Shown: positions 20,730 through 33,624, numbered from the stretch's first letter. The stretch: 64,000 nt of DNA from Stereocaulon alpinum (GCA_018257865.1 JAEUBA010000030.1:248001-312000), one strand, 5' to 3'. Program-made: numbers and translations. Notes: generated by a model not told the origin, from the letters alone.

Positions 20730-22102
20730 CTTGCAGTGTTGAGGTAGAAGGAAGACAATGCTATATGTCTTTTCGGTTTTATCCTGCTGCTAACGATTTT
20801 GCAAACTCCTAAGTAAGAATGGATGGGAAGAGAGGCTGGAAGGACAGGACAGTGGAAATTTCTTGTATCGAGAAGATGCAAGCACAGAGGGTTTTAAATC
20901 GTCGAAAATGGAAAGTGTTGAAGTTGCATGTGGAATGCCTGCTACAGCCCTTGTGGTACCGAATACTTGTCAGACGATCTAAAACCTCGCACAGTGTCAC
21001 TAGTCGGGATTTGAGCAAATTATACAGTCTTATGATTCTCCTATGTTTCATCTACCGCTAATGACCTCAGAACGACTCTCACGGCCTCGGGCCAAGCTTT
21101 TCGACCAACACATCCTACTCGAAATGTGTTACATTAGCTGCCATGCCAGGCACATCCCATAGCCCTGGTCGTAGCAGACTCGCACAATATAGTCGTCGAC
21201 ATTGGTGATAAAGAATTGTTAACACGTAGTACCGACCTCTTCAGAAGCCACTTTGCTCGAGATGCGGCCGTGTCCACTCCAAATCCGTCCTCGAGATTAT
21301 CAATAACGGCGGCAATAACTTTCAAGCAGACCCGAACAAATTGTGCTAGTCCCATCTCAAGGTCCAGGTCCAGACACCAACGCTTACCGTTGCAAAGACG
21401 TATGAAGCACACTTCTGACTAGACGGCTTCGTGCACATATTAAGTGGTAGGTAGGTGTCTATGGAGGAACCTTTCTTAGGCAAATGCGTGCTCATGTAAT
21501 TGCTGTTGCTTAGCATGAATCCAGTCCATAACCGTAGCCAAAACTCCTCGCATCTTCCCATACCTACTCGCTACCCCAAAGCTCCAGATTGCAACGGCTC
21601 TAATTCTTCGGAGTCGAAATGGTCTGGAGGCGGAAAAGTGATGTAGAAGAGCGTGGAATGGATGAGACTGGACGGGAGGTATTAATGTAAAAGAGATGAG
21701 ACGTTGGAACAATGTGTTGTCCATCCAGGTCTGCTGTTGGTCGTGCAGCGTCCTCATGGGCTCCGTGAACTCTGGAATTACTATGAGATCTTCCTCGAGA
21801 TCTCGTGTGATCTCCTGATGGAATCGAGACTGTTCTTCCATCTAAAAAAAGTTTGTAGAATTATTAACAAATTCATCTGGGGCCTTTCGCTTCGGCTGTG
21901 CACCACACGGTCGGCCAACATATCCACGTCGAGATCGAATTGGAGAATTAATATCACTTAGCTCAGAATCTTCCTACCTTAGGTATTCTTGTAAACTATT
22001 ATCGCTCTCGTATGGCTCTTCTTTGATAGCTATGAATAGATTAAACCAAATATATAAGAGATAGAATCAATACTTATACTTTGTTCTGTTAGACTACATT
22101 CT
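20730..22102. other. Gene-poor stretch with weak relic frames and an AT-rich patch
   Basis: The minus strand has consecutive open frames at 21476-21841 and 21134-21412 that read like protein but match nothing I know and are not joinable with confidence. About 21960-22100 is AT-rich, with TpA-rich sequence suggestive of RIP next to the decayed helicase copy. No intact gene is called. Confidence 0.4.
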
Positions 22103-23080
22103 TTAGGAAATACAGAAGGCCAGGACCAAGATGGGTTGCCTTTTCGCCTTCCACAAGATCGTAAATGTGACTTGATGTGGTCCGTTATGGCTCGCAAGCC
22201 ATGTGCATAGGAAGCTGGGGCAAGTCATTGCCAAGAAGATATAGTGGTTGTGCTCGCACAATTCGTGCAGCGTTCCAGACATAAAAAGTGTTTTGCATTG
22301 TTCATTGGCATAAGCGTACGTTTTGAACAAAGTCATTGCGCCGGTGGCGACGCCCTTCGTCTCATAGCACTCGTCCATTATCTGATGAGCCGGAAGCAAG
22401 TGATCTATAACCTTACTCTTAGTTTTCGGCTGGTGTGCATTGCCTGATTTGGTCAACCCCGGGACCTCTTCCTTCTATGTTATTTTTTGGTCAAAAACGT
22501 TTTTGACTCTGGACCAGCTGGGATATGTACAGATAATGATGTATCGTGAGGAGCCAATAGTTGCAACATTATCTTCGCTTTCGGATCTGTTAACCCACAA
22601 GGTCTTCGCCTCAGGCAGCTTAAGCTGGTATTTTTCAGGAGCCGAATCGTGAAGTACACGAAGTCGAAGGTTTAACTGCTTATGAGACTCGTCGATAAAT
22701 TTTTCCCACTCTCCGATCCAGTTCAGGATTAGCCGAGGAGGCAGGTGAACAAGCGTAACGCCGATGCCTGGTCTGAAAGCAGAGGTCGGATGCCTATCCA
22801 CGCAGGGACAGGCCAATGGCCACTTCTTCTGGGTCGGACATACGGCTTCTGGATCTTGAGGATGCTTTTTGGTGCCTGCCGCCAGATGTAGATTGGTCCG
22901 TCCATGCTTACGCGCTTGATCAATATTATCCCACATTACAAGAAGCCACCGATTCACTACCGTCCAACCGTATGCCGAAACAGTCTGGTAGCAGATGTCA
23001 GTCCGACGTGATCTAGCATGCAATCTAGCACGATCTCGCCGTATCGACAATTGTTCTTTTCGTCTGTCATGTTTCGTCAA
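22103..23080 (-). pseudogene. Decayed SNF2-family helicase fragment
   Basis: One minus-strand frame covers the interval, broken by a single in-frame TAG at 22475-22477. Upstream of the stop it reads WPLACPCVD, then a segment with LVHLPPRLILNWIGEWEKFID, typical of the region after the Walker A site in fungal SNF2/DEAD-like ATPases. Downstream comes DECYE where the family has its DECH-type box, then LFMSGTLHE where it has a conserved S-G/T-T motif. The stop can arise from CAG and the Tyr from a His codon by C-to-T at CpA, the RIP signature; that history is inferred. No ATG-started complete gene exists and the C-terminal helicase half is missing. Such copies are common repeated and inactivated genes in filamentous fungi. 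Confidence 0.55.
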
Positions 23081-24292
23081 GGAACGATTTGTTGCCTAAG
23101 AAAGACGCGAACGTATCTGCCTAAGATTATGAATGCCCCGACAATGTTCCCAAACCAAGGTTTCCTCTGCTCAGTTGCTCCACTATCATCGCATCTCCGG
23201 ACTTCCATTACGCTATTTCCATGCCTCAATGCTATCAAGCGACTTGGATAGTTGAAGTAAGACTTCAGGAAGGAGCTCGGAAGGGCATTGTGGCCGTTGT
23301 GAGACTCGGTTCAAAGATCAGTGCCTTTTGGGAGCTGTGGAACAGGGCACTGGTTGGCGTGGTGTTGCTCATCGTTCCGTCGCGTCCCGCGATGTAAAAA
23401 ATGCTGGCAGTCTTGTGAGACAGCTTCATGCACTGTAGAAAGACCTGTCCGCGCTGCCAGACTTTTGCGAGAGGTACTGATATAGTTCTGGGTATGTAGT
23501 GTCCGTTCTTGTGTATGCACTCTATGCTTTGTGATTGATGAAATCAGTTGTGACAACGTTTCAGTCCGGTTTGGCAAGCCGAAGCATTTAAATATTCAAC
23601 AAGCCTCCCTTTACAACGCTGAAGCAACCCTCCTCCATGAAAAGACGTTGGAGGATGGCGGTGTGGCGGTAGGAACAGGGGCAGCAGCTTGGTGGTGGTG
23701 CTGTTGCATACATGCAGTTGTCGGTCCGATCTTTGCAGCTTCAATCAGCAGACCTGTTGCAGCATCTTACGTGGTGATGGTTCATGGCAGTCTAGGGTGT
23801 CTATCTTGGAGGAATCGTAGTCTGGTCCGCTACTCTCGTATATGAGCTTGGGTATACCGCCAAACCGATAAAACCTGTTTGTCCATCACCAAGCGCAAGC
23901 TCCAGGGTGTCCTTGGCCAGCGCTGGCGGAATACATAATCTTTGGTGTCCAGTGATCCAGTGAAGTGAATACAAGTTATGACGGTCCTTTGGTAAAGTCT
24001 CTTCGGCTTCGGTTTCGGAACTGCTTGGGCGAGGCTGAAAGTCAAGGCTTGGAAGTCGCAGTTGGGACGGATAAGAGCATCGTTAGAGGAATGTTGTCTG
24101 ACGCTTGTTCTGTAGACTTTTTGGTCCAGAATTCTCCAGTGGTAGCACTTCGTCAGCTTCAATTCTTTTCTCATTAGGGGGCATCTCTCCCAGTACATCC
24201 CAGTCCCAGGAAACGTACGGTCCCGCCGGACAGACTACTCCTAGGGCCGTAGTCCCGTCAGCTGGTGTGCGCGTATCTTGCTTCTTCTTCAT
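23081..24292 (-). pseudogene. Possible 5' continuation of the helicase relic
   Basis: Broken minus-strand frames upstream of the helicase fragment look more protein-like than the plus strand. Examples are 24083-24292 (from an ATG), 23830-24198 (with LAQAVPKPKPKRLYQ and FTGSLDTKDYVFRQRW) and a His/Gln/Pro/Ala-rich stretch near 23640-23740. They would fit the poorly conserved N-terminal part of the same gene, interrupted by stops and frameshifts. This assignment rests on position and composition only. Confidence 0.25.
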
Positions 24293-26789
24293 CTCGTCTA
24301 GGTTGCGTTTTCATTGCTTTCGGGGATCTCCACATAGCCCGATCTCGTCATAGACAATGAGAAGACACGAAGTCAAGGAGAGACGCTTCCACAAAGCCCC
24401 TGATGTCAAGATAACATCGATCGCAAAGATTCCACTCATGTCTGATTAAGCATCCCAGTCTGTCTCAGAACAAGTATGGGACTTCTCAGAAAGAGGTGAG
24501 TAACCACTCTTTAAAAGCACGCTCATCGGGAAGAGTGGCTCGGCCTTTGAGCGACACAGTGACCAGCACCTTTCCTACACTGGCCGCAGACTCCTGCTTG
24601 AGCCTTTGGAGCTCTTTCGGCTCTTGCTTCCGGGACGAAGTATTCTTACCCTTCACTTGCATCTACTTCGCCAGGTTCACAGACCTCCAATATGTTCAAG
24701 GTGTCTGTTACTTGAGAACAAAGCGAAAGTCGATATGTACGATGAATGGGGAGACATAGCGCTGACTCGTTCTCCAGTCACTATATCTTAAAGAGCAAAA
24801 GCACTGAGCGATTACAAGACTCAGACTGTGTTGTTATCCGCACCCTATGCGGTAAACGCTGCACATACGGGTGCTAGGGTGATATTGCTTCCGGAAGCAG
24901 AGCCAAAGAGGAGGGGAGATCAGGACTTGATGGGTATCAATAAACGCTGATGCTAATACTCCCTGGCATCGCGAATATATATGCCGTCTCGTTCACTTAT
25001 TTTAGGCATCCTCGTGCCATTCCATTTTGCAAAATGCAAAACGTTCATCGATTTCCATCAGTCTCGAACAACTCACCATGGCGAAATTCGCGCAACGAGG
25101 AAGACGTCTTCTTCCCTCAGTTCTCAGTCCGTAGCTTCTTGGTTCCTGGGCTCTGGCTTGCTGGTATTGCCCTGTAAATTCGAAAGTTGCTGCTATGTGA
25201 GGACCCGGCTTCGTTCTTGGTCTTCGCCATCTAGTACCTAAAGCTCGCAGCCACCGAAAGTCAAAATTTTCAAGTGCCGGTTGATCTTCTTCCTTTTCTC
25301 TGGCCTGACTATTGACCTCCCAGGACCGGGGCCTTGGAAAAGAAGAACGTGTTTTTCTTTGGGTCCAGCACGAGGCGAATCCACAGAAGTCTGGAGAAAC
25401 AGTGATAGTGGAAAAAGTGCATCAAGCCCTGAAGAGTCTGCGCGCCTTGTCTACGGAGCGGTTAAATTCAACGTCCGACATCGCGTCAATCAACGCAGGT
25501 TCAGGATGAGGTGCTGGGATACTCGAGGTCACGATGTCTCTCGGTTGCGTATATGTACCAGGTACCCTCCATGTCGTGAGTAAAGGGCATACCTCAGAAC
25601 ATCTTGACCTCGTGTGGAGTCACCTTGAATGTTGCACCTTTCTCGCCGTCTTGCTATTTGTCCTAGTGACCCAGCCGACTGTTTGCCGGAGTTCTTTTTC
25701 TTCTCTTTGCAATCTTCCTCTTTCTTCACCTTCGACTAGTCGGACTGGGGGTGCTTCCTAGATTGTTTTCTAGTAGTTTCTTGTGAGTCCAAAACATGTT
25801 GAGATAAGCGAATCTGGAGATATTCGATCCAGAAAGGCCATCAGCGTCCTGGACTTGATGTTTGTGACTGGATAAGTGTAGCAAGTTATTGATCAAGAAA
25901 TGTCACCAGCTTCCTGCAGTTGACGCCATTTTGGTAGCTGTTCAGTCGGAAAATGCCACGGCAACTCCACCTACACTCTTTTGTCTCCGGTGTTGCAAAC
26001 GACACATGGACTCTTCGAATTGTCTGCAGGCTTGCATATACGCCGTCTGATACGACTCGGTACAGAAAGTGATAGTGGCGGAGATCTATTCCCCTGTGGT
26101 GCCATCTTAAAGGCGTCTGAGGCATGATTGTGGTGTTCCACATCGAAGCATGTGCCTTGGTTCTGTATGTATGTTTGTATATGGAGGGAGGTGGACGAGA
26201 GAACGCGGGATCAACAAGACGATGCAGGATGAAGATAGTCTCGCGGACATATATCTACCTCTGCGGTGTATATAATCTATCAAAATTGCACCTCTAACGA
26301 TTTTGGTACAGGAACTACAATACTAGTAGTCAATAAGATGAGAGAGGGAGTGAAGTTGGTAGTGACTCATAACATCGTGTGTGGGCCGATGTGGAGCTTA
26401 TGGAAGAACAGAGTCTACCTTACTCGGGGAGTGAAGACTGGAATCGCAGCGCAAAGATGAAAGGAAAGGGAAAGAAAATTCACAAAGCCAAGATTGCTGG
26501 TAGGCGAGGTGAATATTGGAGTCGAAAAGTACACCAGTCTCAATGCCTCACATCGGCTTATCGATGCTCCACGGATGATTATGTGTAATTGCAGAGAAGT
26601 GAGAAGATGATGGGTCAAAGCTCTATTAGCGGAGATGTCCATTTCTTGAGTGCAGAACAAGCAAGTCCATAACCTTGTGTCATCTCGGACAAATTTGAGA
26701 GCCATCACATCTAGTTGTTGGTAACTACTGCTGGCTGCGGGCCAAGCCACGAAAGTCGGTTGAGTTTCGAGTGCCGCGACCTCAGTACA
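24293..26789. other. Gene-poor region, no gene recognised
   Basis: About 2.5 kb with many short overlapping frames on both strands but no recognisable domain, splice pattern or RNA gene. It may contain more decayed repeat sequence. Nothing supports a call. Confidence 0.5.
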
Positions 26790-27872
26790 TCACAGGTGCT
26801 TGGCGAAGAAGTCGGCGAGCTGGTTGTACCTTTCCATCATTGCCAGTCAGCATCAGTAACCAAAGCTTTACTCGTAGTATCAATGGATGGTAGCAGCCCA
26901 TACCCTCTCTCATACTCCTTGAGATTATCCGCATTATCAAGCTCCGCTCTTGCCCCCATCCATCCGTGGTGCATTGAGCTGTATTTCTCGACGTAGTTCT
27001 TGTCGCTGTTCTCAAGCGCCTTGGTGTATTCCTCCATGAGATCTGGAGTACCGTCCTCTTTTGAGAAAAGGCAGCAGAACGGAATGGTACACTTTTCAAC
27101 ATCTTCGACTACCAAGCGACTGAATGCCAGGTCAGCAGCGCACATGTTTGATATCGGGACCTTGTATAGATGTCGAAGACAGGCGATGGAGTGTTAGAGA
27201 GGCGCTACTTACCCAGGATGTGCCGTTCCGGCCACCTTGAACTCTGTGTTCGGTCCGGAAGCGAGAATGGAGACCTGCAATGAAGTCAAGTTAGCCCATG
27301 GACATAATGCTTTCCCCTTCACTCTGTGCCCTCAATGCTTCAAACTTCCAAGCTTCATAGGTATTGCGGGCAACGCACCTTTCCACCCCAACACAATCCA
27401 TAAGCGCCCCAGCTCTTCACACTCCCAAATTCCTCCTTTCCTTTCGCCTCTTTCACAACCTCCACAAGCTTTTCCACACTCCATCCAATATTCACGTTCG
27501 CAATGAACGCCTTAGCCGTCTTCATCTTCTCATCCGTGTCCGGTGGATAGATGCTGAGCGGCAATGGCTCACCCTTGAAGAAGTCGGGCATGAGAACCAG
27601 TGCTTTGACGCTTTCGGCTATACGATCTGCGCCTTGTATGGTCTGGGGCACGGCGCCGAAGATGTCGTAGACGGCTATGATACCGCAGGTTGATGAAGGG
27701 GAGCCAGTGACATCTGTGTGGTTTAGGGCTTAGCAATTGGTGAGATTTAAATGGTGTGAATGCTTTGATTACATGTCTTGAGGCCTGCGATCTCAGTGTA
27801 AGCGCCCTTAGGCTTGTATTCGTGCGTGATTACCGCTGGTGAAGAGCAGCATGCTTTGTCGACTTCTGCCAT
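26790..27872 (-). CDS. Dienelactone hydrolase family protein
   Basis: Five exons in reading order: 27773-27872, 27379-27713, 27213-27274, 26904-27119 and 26790-26829 (introns 59, 104, 93 and 74 nt), giving 250 residues. The alpha/beta-hydrolase fold is clear. The nucleophile is Cys in GLCWGGK (C141), the mark of dienelactone hydrolases, and the catalytic His is in SMHHGW (H216/H217). An acidic stretch KEDGTPD (residues 186-192) probably supplies the Asp. Family members cleave lactone or ester bonds in aromatic degradation; most fungal paralogues have unassigned substrates. No signal peptide is seen, so it is probably cytosolic. Length is normal. It lies next to an MFS transporter gene on the same strand, which could hint at uptake or export plus metabolism, but that is weak. 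Confidence 0.9.
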
Positions 27873-28386
27873 TGTGAATCCCGGGTTACGAATTCGAATG
27901 GTTGGCGGATGATGGAGTGTGCAATGGATGATTTGTCGCAGTCATGGTGGGATGAAGCTGGATTTATGTATGCAGAGCATTGCTGCACTCCAGTGCTTTG
28001 CGATGGCCAACTCCGGGGTTGACAGAGATGCTGAAGTTCGAATGGCGGACTTAAGTGCAAGTACAGCCATTGTGCATTAGTGCCTTGATTGATGAAGATT
28101 CCTCCTAAGTTGGGCTTAGTGCTAAGGTGATGCGCGATGATGCTTCGGCAAGGTAATGCATGTACTGGTGGTACCCGACACATGAAAGCGTAAGAATAGG
28201 TCTACACCTCATTGATTTCAGCTCTGCTTCTAACCCTGTATTTCTCGCTAACGCAGCTTCTTCCTAGTGCGGCTGCTGCGTCTCCTGCTGGTGCCACCGC
28301 CGCTTCCTTCCTGGCATCATCGACATCTTCGCCCAAATTCCCTTGTGGAATGTCTGCTGGTCTTGCTGTCTCTTTTGCTTCCTCGA
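27873..28386. other. Intergenic spacer
   Basis: Spacer between the dienelactone hydrolase start and the MFS transporter stop (same strand). It must hold the hydrolase promoter. Nothing else is recognised. Confidence 0.5.
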
Positions 28387-30006
28387 CTACAATGCCGGTC
28401 TCTGAGCGTCGGCTTTTTCTTTCTCATCCTTTTTCACCTTCGCCACTTTTCTCCACCCAGGTCCATACCACATCAGCACCCATAGAAAAGGGCTAAAGGT
28501 AAGCCAAGTGAGCGAGGCAAATGTATACGTCCACCCCACACCCAATCTATCTATCATCGGAACTACAGCTGCCGTGGATCCAGCTCCAAGCAGACACCGG
28601 AAAAGATTGTTGGCTGCCGTTGCTGCAGCCGCGTTCCCAGGATAGATGTCAATCATCAAGATCTGTAAGACCTGGAATGCAGCCATGGACCCATAGCCGA
28701 ATACAAAGAGGAAAATTAGCGGTCCAGCTAGGTTCGTTCTGAAGTCTAACACCCAACCATAACCGATTATGCCGAGAACGGAGAGATACAGCAGTGGAAG
28801 AGCGACTTCCAGGCGTGCTCTCTCGATTGGAAAGTCGGTGAGGTCTTGATAACGATTCTTCGTCAGTGGAAAGCCATTCCGCTTAGCATGCTTTCGATAA
28901 TTCCAGTCGACCATCCTTCCAGTGGTGAAGGCCGAGATCAAGCTTCCAGAGCCGAAAGGGATGTAGACAAGACCCAGCTGGACTTCGTTAAAGCCGTAGA
29001 TCTTCGCAAACTGTGAAGGTATACCAGTTGTGGTGGCGTAAAGCAGGGCAACGATCAAACCGCCACAGAATAGAATGAGCGCACCTTCCTTGTCGGTCGC
29101 GATGACCAGCGTAGACAGCGGATTGGGAAAACTCAGATGGTAGTTCTTGCGGACGTCTTCCTGTTGGGCTGCATCCACTGCAATACCGGCCCTGGCGCGG
29201 TTTCTTTCGCGGATGATACCTGTCAAGGATTGGTTCAACTTTGGTGGTGGAATTGATCCATCCCCAACAACTTTGCGACACGTTTCCGGGAGGAAGAGAA
29301 GTAGGAGAATGAAGGTGGCCCCTGACCAAATAGTTAAGATCCAGAAAATCCACCACCAACCAAGATATTGGGCGATGAGCCCGCCAAGGATTGGTCCGAC
29401 TATTGGACCGATGATAGCGGGCGCGGACGTGTAGCCGATATAGACACCTCGTTCTGCGCTCGAGATCATATCGGCAACTACACCATTGCAAAGGGCCACG
29501 GTCCCACTGCTGCCTGCGCTTTGCACACAGCGTAACACTAATAGAGCCGCATAATTCCTTTGCAAAGCCAAGCCAATATTTGCAGCAATATAGATGATAA
29601 AGCAGAGATTGTATGCAGGCCTTCGGCCAGCTCCATCTGAGAACCCGGCGATCATCATGGGCGCGATCCCTTGCATGATCTAGATATCGGTCAGCTCCTA
29701 TTCCAGTTCTAATTAAAAGCCGAACGAGCCTACCAAAAAGGTTGTCACTGTTAGATTGATCTGAGAGCTGGTGACATGCAGATCGCTAGCAATCTGGTTG
29801 ATAGCAGGAAGATAAATTGTGGTCGATATTGGCGAGAAGACTGCTGCTATCGACGCAGCAAGGACTATACTCTTCTTTTGCCATGTCGTGAAGACGGAGT
29901 AAGCCACATCGGTTGTGACAGAGTGCTCGCTGACGGGTTCCGCGGCGGCATTTCGGTGAGGGGTCTGGTTAGACTGGAGGAGCTGAGATGACTCACCCGA
30001 AGCCAT
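28387..30006 (-). CDS. MFS transporter, DHA1 (drug:H+ antiporter) type
   Basis: Two exons, 29734-30006 and 28387-29679, around a 54-nt intron, make 521 residues. The cytosolic N terminus (~45 residues) is followed by about twelve hydrophobic segments, the first being IVLAASIAAVFSPISTTIYLP. The loop-2 signature of the superfamily is present as GFSDGAGRRPAY, and later GPIVGPILGG matches the motif C typical of antiporters (GxxxGPxxGG). The tail is Lys-rich. These features place it with fungal DHA1 multidrug or metabolite exporters such as the Qdr/Flr groups; the substrate is unknown. It is probably in the plasma membrane. No secondary-metabolite synthase lies in the window, so a cluster role is not supported. 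Confidence 0.9.
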
Positions 30007-32472
30007 GGTGTTTGGAGTCCTCGAGATGCTTGGAGATGGTCTGATAGCTCTATATACCTCGTACTGGGACGGAGCTGCAGGATGACACGGAAGAATCCGG
30101 CATGATTGTTGGTCGGGAAGACGAGGGCAAAATTCACAGATCTATTCCTCAGCTTTGTAGCCGTCATTTTGGGGTTCAATGATATGAACAATGAATGGCA
30201 AGAAATTCGTAGCTGGAGCACGCTAATGCACGCCGGACTTTGTGGAGCGGAGGTAGGGATGACACTAACCCCTCAGAGCAAGGTCAGATATGACTGCATA
30301 AGTCCGAGGCTAAGCTCCTAAGGTAAGGTACCTTACCTTTAGGCACTCGAGGTACTCCGTACTAGTTACTGTATCAATAGAATCCACCTTAGCACTACAA
30401 CAAATCCAGCCAAGAGTCAAGGCGATCAGTACCTGGTGTAGCCGTGCTCCGTCCTTGAATATGCTGCTTCCTTCCTTATTGTTGCTTCTCTCACGAACAC
30501 AGCACGAGTAGATGCCACATCACTCCGGTCAAAAATTCTACTTACGATAAGGCATGTAAGCGGCCGGAGACCTGGGCGGTGACTATGGTGCATGATATCA
30601 ACCTCAACTCTCATCCGCTAGCTCGAGGATGCATAGGGTGATTGGCCAATGATCAACTGATTCCAATTTGCCATTATGCTATCGTGGCAGGTTCTGTAAC
30701 CAAGCAATATTCTGCTGTCTGTACGTTGTGAGGCTCGTAGAGTGGTTTGAGCCCCCTACTCAACATCCAATCCACGTTCCTTTGGTATTGCCATCCCAGA
30801 TCGACCATCACTTCGGTAGCAGTATGCTCAACCTTTGTCTTACCCATTCGCCAACGCAGGCCCAGCCTTTGCGGAATTTCCTTGTGCAAAATCCTTCATG
30901 TCAATTCATGGGCGCCAGTTACTCTCATCCTGCTCGATAACACAGGTGTGATTGGGAGTTGAGAAGACCAAGACATGTCATGACGCCCGGCAAGCGACGA
31001 GTATGAGGAAAACGAGGTAGGCCACAATGGTGGCCATAGCCCGCTATAGCCTAGCATCTGTGGGTGGACGTACTGAAATTTAGCATAGGTAATCGTAATG
31101 ATTGGGAAAGGGGCTCCCCATCCGCCAAAGACCTGATGTTAAATGAATACAACGCTTGAAAGCTTTTCCCCAAGCTGTTGATGTGATGAGCTGACGTTGG
31201 CCGCGAAGTTCAAAGCTGGAAGTACGAAACCTCGAAGAGGGAAGGTGCCTCATCGTCGTGCTGTGATGACCGCGTGTAGAGTGCTTAGGGCGGCTGGATA
31301 GATACGCAATATCAGACTTTGCCACTTCTTATCGATTTCGAGTTCCGTCGGGTTGCTTTGCACCGGTTCTGTGTATAGAATCAAGGTTTCTTGATGTTGA
31401 GCTGTTGGGCATTCTGGTAGATATACCGGGACAGCACATGTTCTGGGAGACGTGTTGATGCACTGGCTGAAGTAAGGCAGCTCTTCTCCGATTGCGTTGC
31501 GGCAAGACGTGTTTCCCTATCGAAGTGTCTCATAGCTGACTGTTAGACGCCGTGCGCAAGCCAGACCAAAAGTGGACGCCCTTGAGCTGTTTACATGACC
31601 CTTCACGAGATGAACAAACTTCTTTGGTGCTTTCATCGAAGAGAGTTACCCGAGTGCGTTGTCTGTCCTATAGGGGCTGGGAACAGTGTGCGCCCAGTTG
31701 TGACAGGAGGCATCATTCTGCAATGATATCGATTGCCTGGATTGAAATGAACCTACAGTTGGGAAATGTACTAGAGAGAGGTTTTCAATATCTCAGTGCT
31801 GGGCACGACGCAAAATCGGGGGGTATCAATCTCACAAAACCATTCCAATCGTCTGTCTGTTCCGAACACTCTGGGACAAGGCTGATCCGCCTTCGAAGCC
31901 AAAAGGGTCTGCGAGTGCCATTCGAATGTTCGGCTATTTGGCTTTAATCGAAGAGGTATATTGCAAGAAGCTGCACTCGCATACAGTACTTGTGTTCATG
32001 AAACCGGCATCTTGCTGAGAACGCGAGGAATCCAAATTCTTCCAGTCCCGAATTCTTGCGAGATAATACCAATTCTTCGCATGTTCTTAGGTATTGCTGT
32101 ATCACTATAGCCGATTCGGTAAGAGAAGCAAGAGTTCAACTTCCCAACCCAGCACCTCATTTATCAGAGAGTAAGGCTGGAACAATATGCATCGGTACTC
32201 AGCCCTAATTTAATCTATGATGTTATTTGACCAGATCGACTTATGTCAGCAAATGAAGGAAGTCAGCAAGGCTCAGCAATGCGACTTGATCCACAATTTG
32301 ACACCTTAATGTCTCGACGACGATCATGATACTATCAAGCTATCCCCTTTTGCCCTTCTCGATACCACCTATGCCAAACTTCAAGCTTTCCGACACCACA
32401 TCTTCCACTACTTCTTCGAGCCACCACCCAACAGCCTCATAACGCGATCCCTCGCCCTCCGCCGCATCCGCT
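30007..32472. other. Gene-poor region between MFS transporter and membrane micro-protein
   Basis: About 2.5 kb without a supportable gene. It contains the MFS promoter, a perfect 20-nt palindrome at 30320-30339, and isolated TACWGTA motifs near 30367 and 31983. Short frames such as 31552-31947 have no recognisable domain. Confidence 0.5.
30320..30339. repeat. Perfect 20-nt palindrome
   Basis: The sequence AAGGTAAGGTACCTTACCTT is identical to its reverse complement over 20 nt with no spacer. It lies 314 bp upstream of the MFS start codon. It could be a regulatory site or an edge of a small hairpin repeat. Confidence 0.85.
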
Positions 32473-32784
32473 ATGTCCATTCCCGAGATCTTAATACCGA
32501 CAGCCACATCACATCCCAACACCATCCTCCAACGCGCCGAACCCAAACCATCGACCGCTGCCCCAGCAGTAACAAGTAGCGCGTCTAACGGGGATGGGAA
32601 GCTAAACGAAACGGCCTTGATCTGGGGCATAATAGGCGGAATAGGTACACTGTTGACATTGATAGTAATGATCTACATCGCTGTTAGAGAATGGAGTGAA
32701 GCAAAGGAGAGACTACGGAACAGGTGGTGGCGCAGATTGGGGCGTGGTGTTAGGACTTTACTGCCACCTTGGCGGCGGAGATGA
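32473..32784 (+). CDS. Small single-pass membrane protein, unknown function
   Basis: An uninterrupted 103-codon frame from an ATG. Residues 1-47 are Ser/Thr/Pro/Ala-rich. Residues ~48-71 form one strong transmembrane segment (ALIWGIIGGIGTLLTLIVMI), and the rest is short and very basic (RLRNRWWRRLGRGVRTLLPPWRRR). By the positive-inside rule the C terminus would be cytosolic. This small-extracellular/TM/basic-tail pattern is common among unnamed ascomycete proteins. No homologue is recognised. It could be a chance frame, but the coherent topology argues for a gene. Confidence 0.45.
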   Translation: MSIPEILIPTATSHPNTILQRAEPKPSTAAPAVTSSASNGDGKLNETALIWGIIGGIGTLLTLIVMIYIAVREWSEAKERLRNRWWRRLGRGVRTLLPPWRRR

Positions 32785-33624
32785 TAATCTCGGGGCTCTT
32801 TCAGACGAAGGCATCGCCGTTTGTTTCAGGTTGATGAGGATTGAGGGTTGGTTCTGTTCGTCAAGGGAAATGCGACGTCCTTGTGGATTGGTGATCTGAT
32901 ATCAAGTATCCCATGTACGGTATTTTGGATTGCTGTTTCTGTATTCGACCAGCATAATCAGCGTATTGTATTACTAATGTAACGCCGTGGCAAGTCTCGG
33001 TTGGTCGGGAAGAATCCCTCGGCAGTTGTGAAGCTTTCGAGAAGGGCTTGTCCCTGGTATAGATAGGAGATGTACGGAATCAAGCATCTCCGTAGCCTGT
33101 AGTACGCTGGCCGGGCTCATAGGCTCCTGAATATTTGGTATCACAAGGCTGAGAATATCCTTGGATAGAATCACGATTGAAAGGTAGCTCTCTGCTACCC
33201 TCCGCTGTAGCCGAAATATGATTCCATTTTGATGGATCTCCCTAGAGTCAGGTATACCAGGTATGGCAGTCCTCCCATTCACAGTATCCAAGGCCGCGGG
33301 ATCTCCACCTCAAATTTCATAGCTTCGTTCACGAGCGACAGTGTATAAGGTACGGCAAAAGTCATCGGAAGTGAGTACATCGAAGGAACGGATCAAGAAG
33401 GTACGGACCATATCACATGGAATCGAAAGAGTGAGAAGAGAATTAGGGCATCTAAGCTCATTGAAAGCATTCAATGAAAATGATCATTTCAATGCTCTAT
33501 TGCCATGGAGTTGATATATCATTTGCAATCCGATAAAGCGACCATCTCATCACCGGGTATCCCGCCGCCGTCATTAAACGCCAGTACGAACCTGCTAAAT
33601 GCTCCATGCAAGTCATGGTATTGC
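32785..33624. other. Intergenic region, no gene recognised
   Basis: Spacer between the membrane micro-protein and the 3' end of the TFIIS gene. A 105-codon minus-strand frame at 32974-33291 has no recognisable content. Confidence 0.5.

Noticed and set aside
26790..30006. Secondary-metabolite cluster around the dienelactone hydrolase and MFS transporter
   Set aside because: No synthase, oxygenase or pathway regulator lies nearby; two adjacent genes are not enough.
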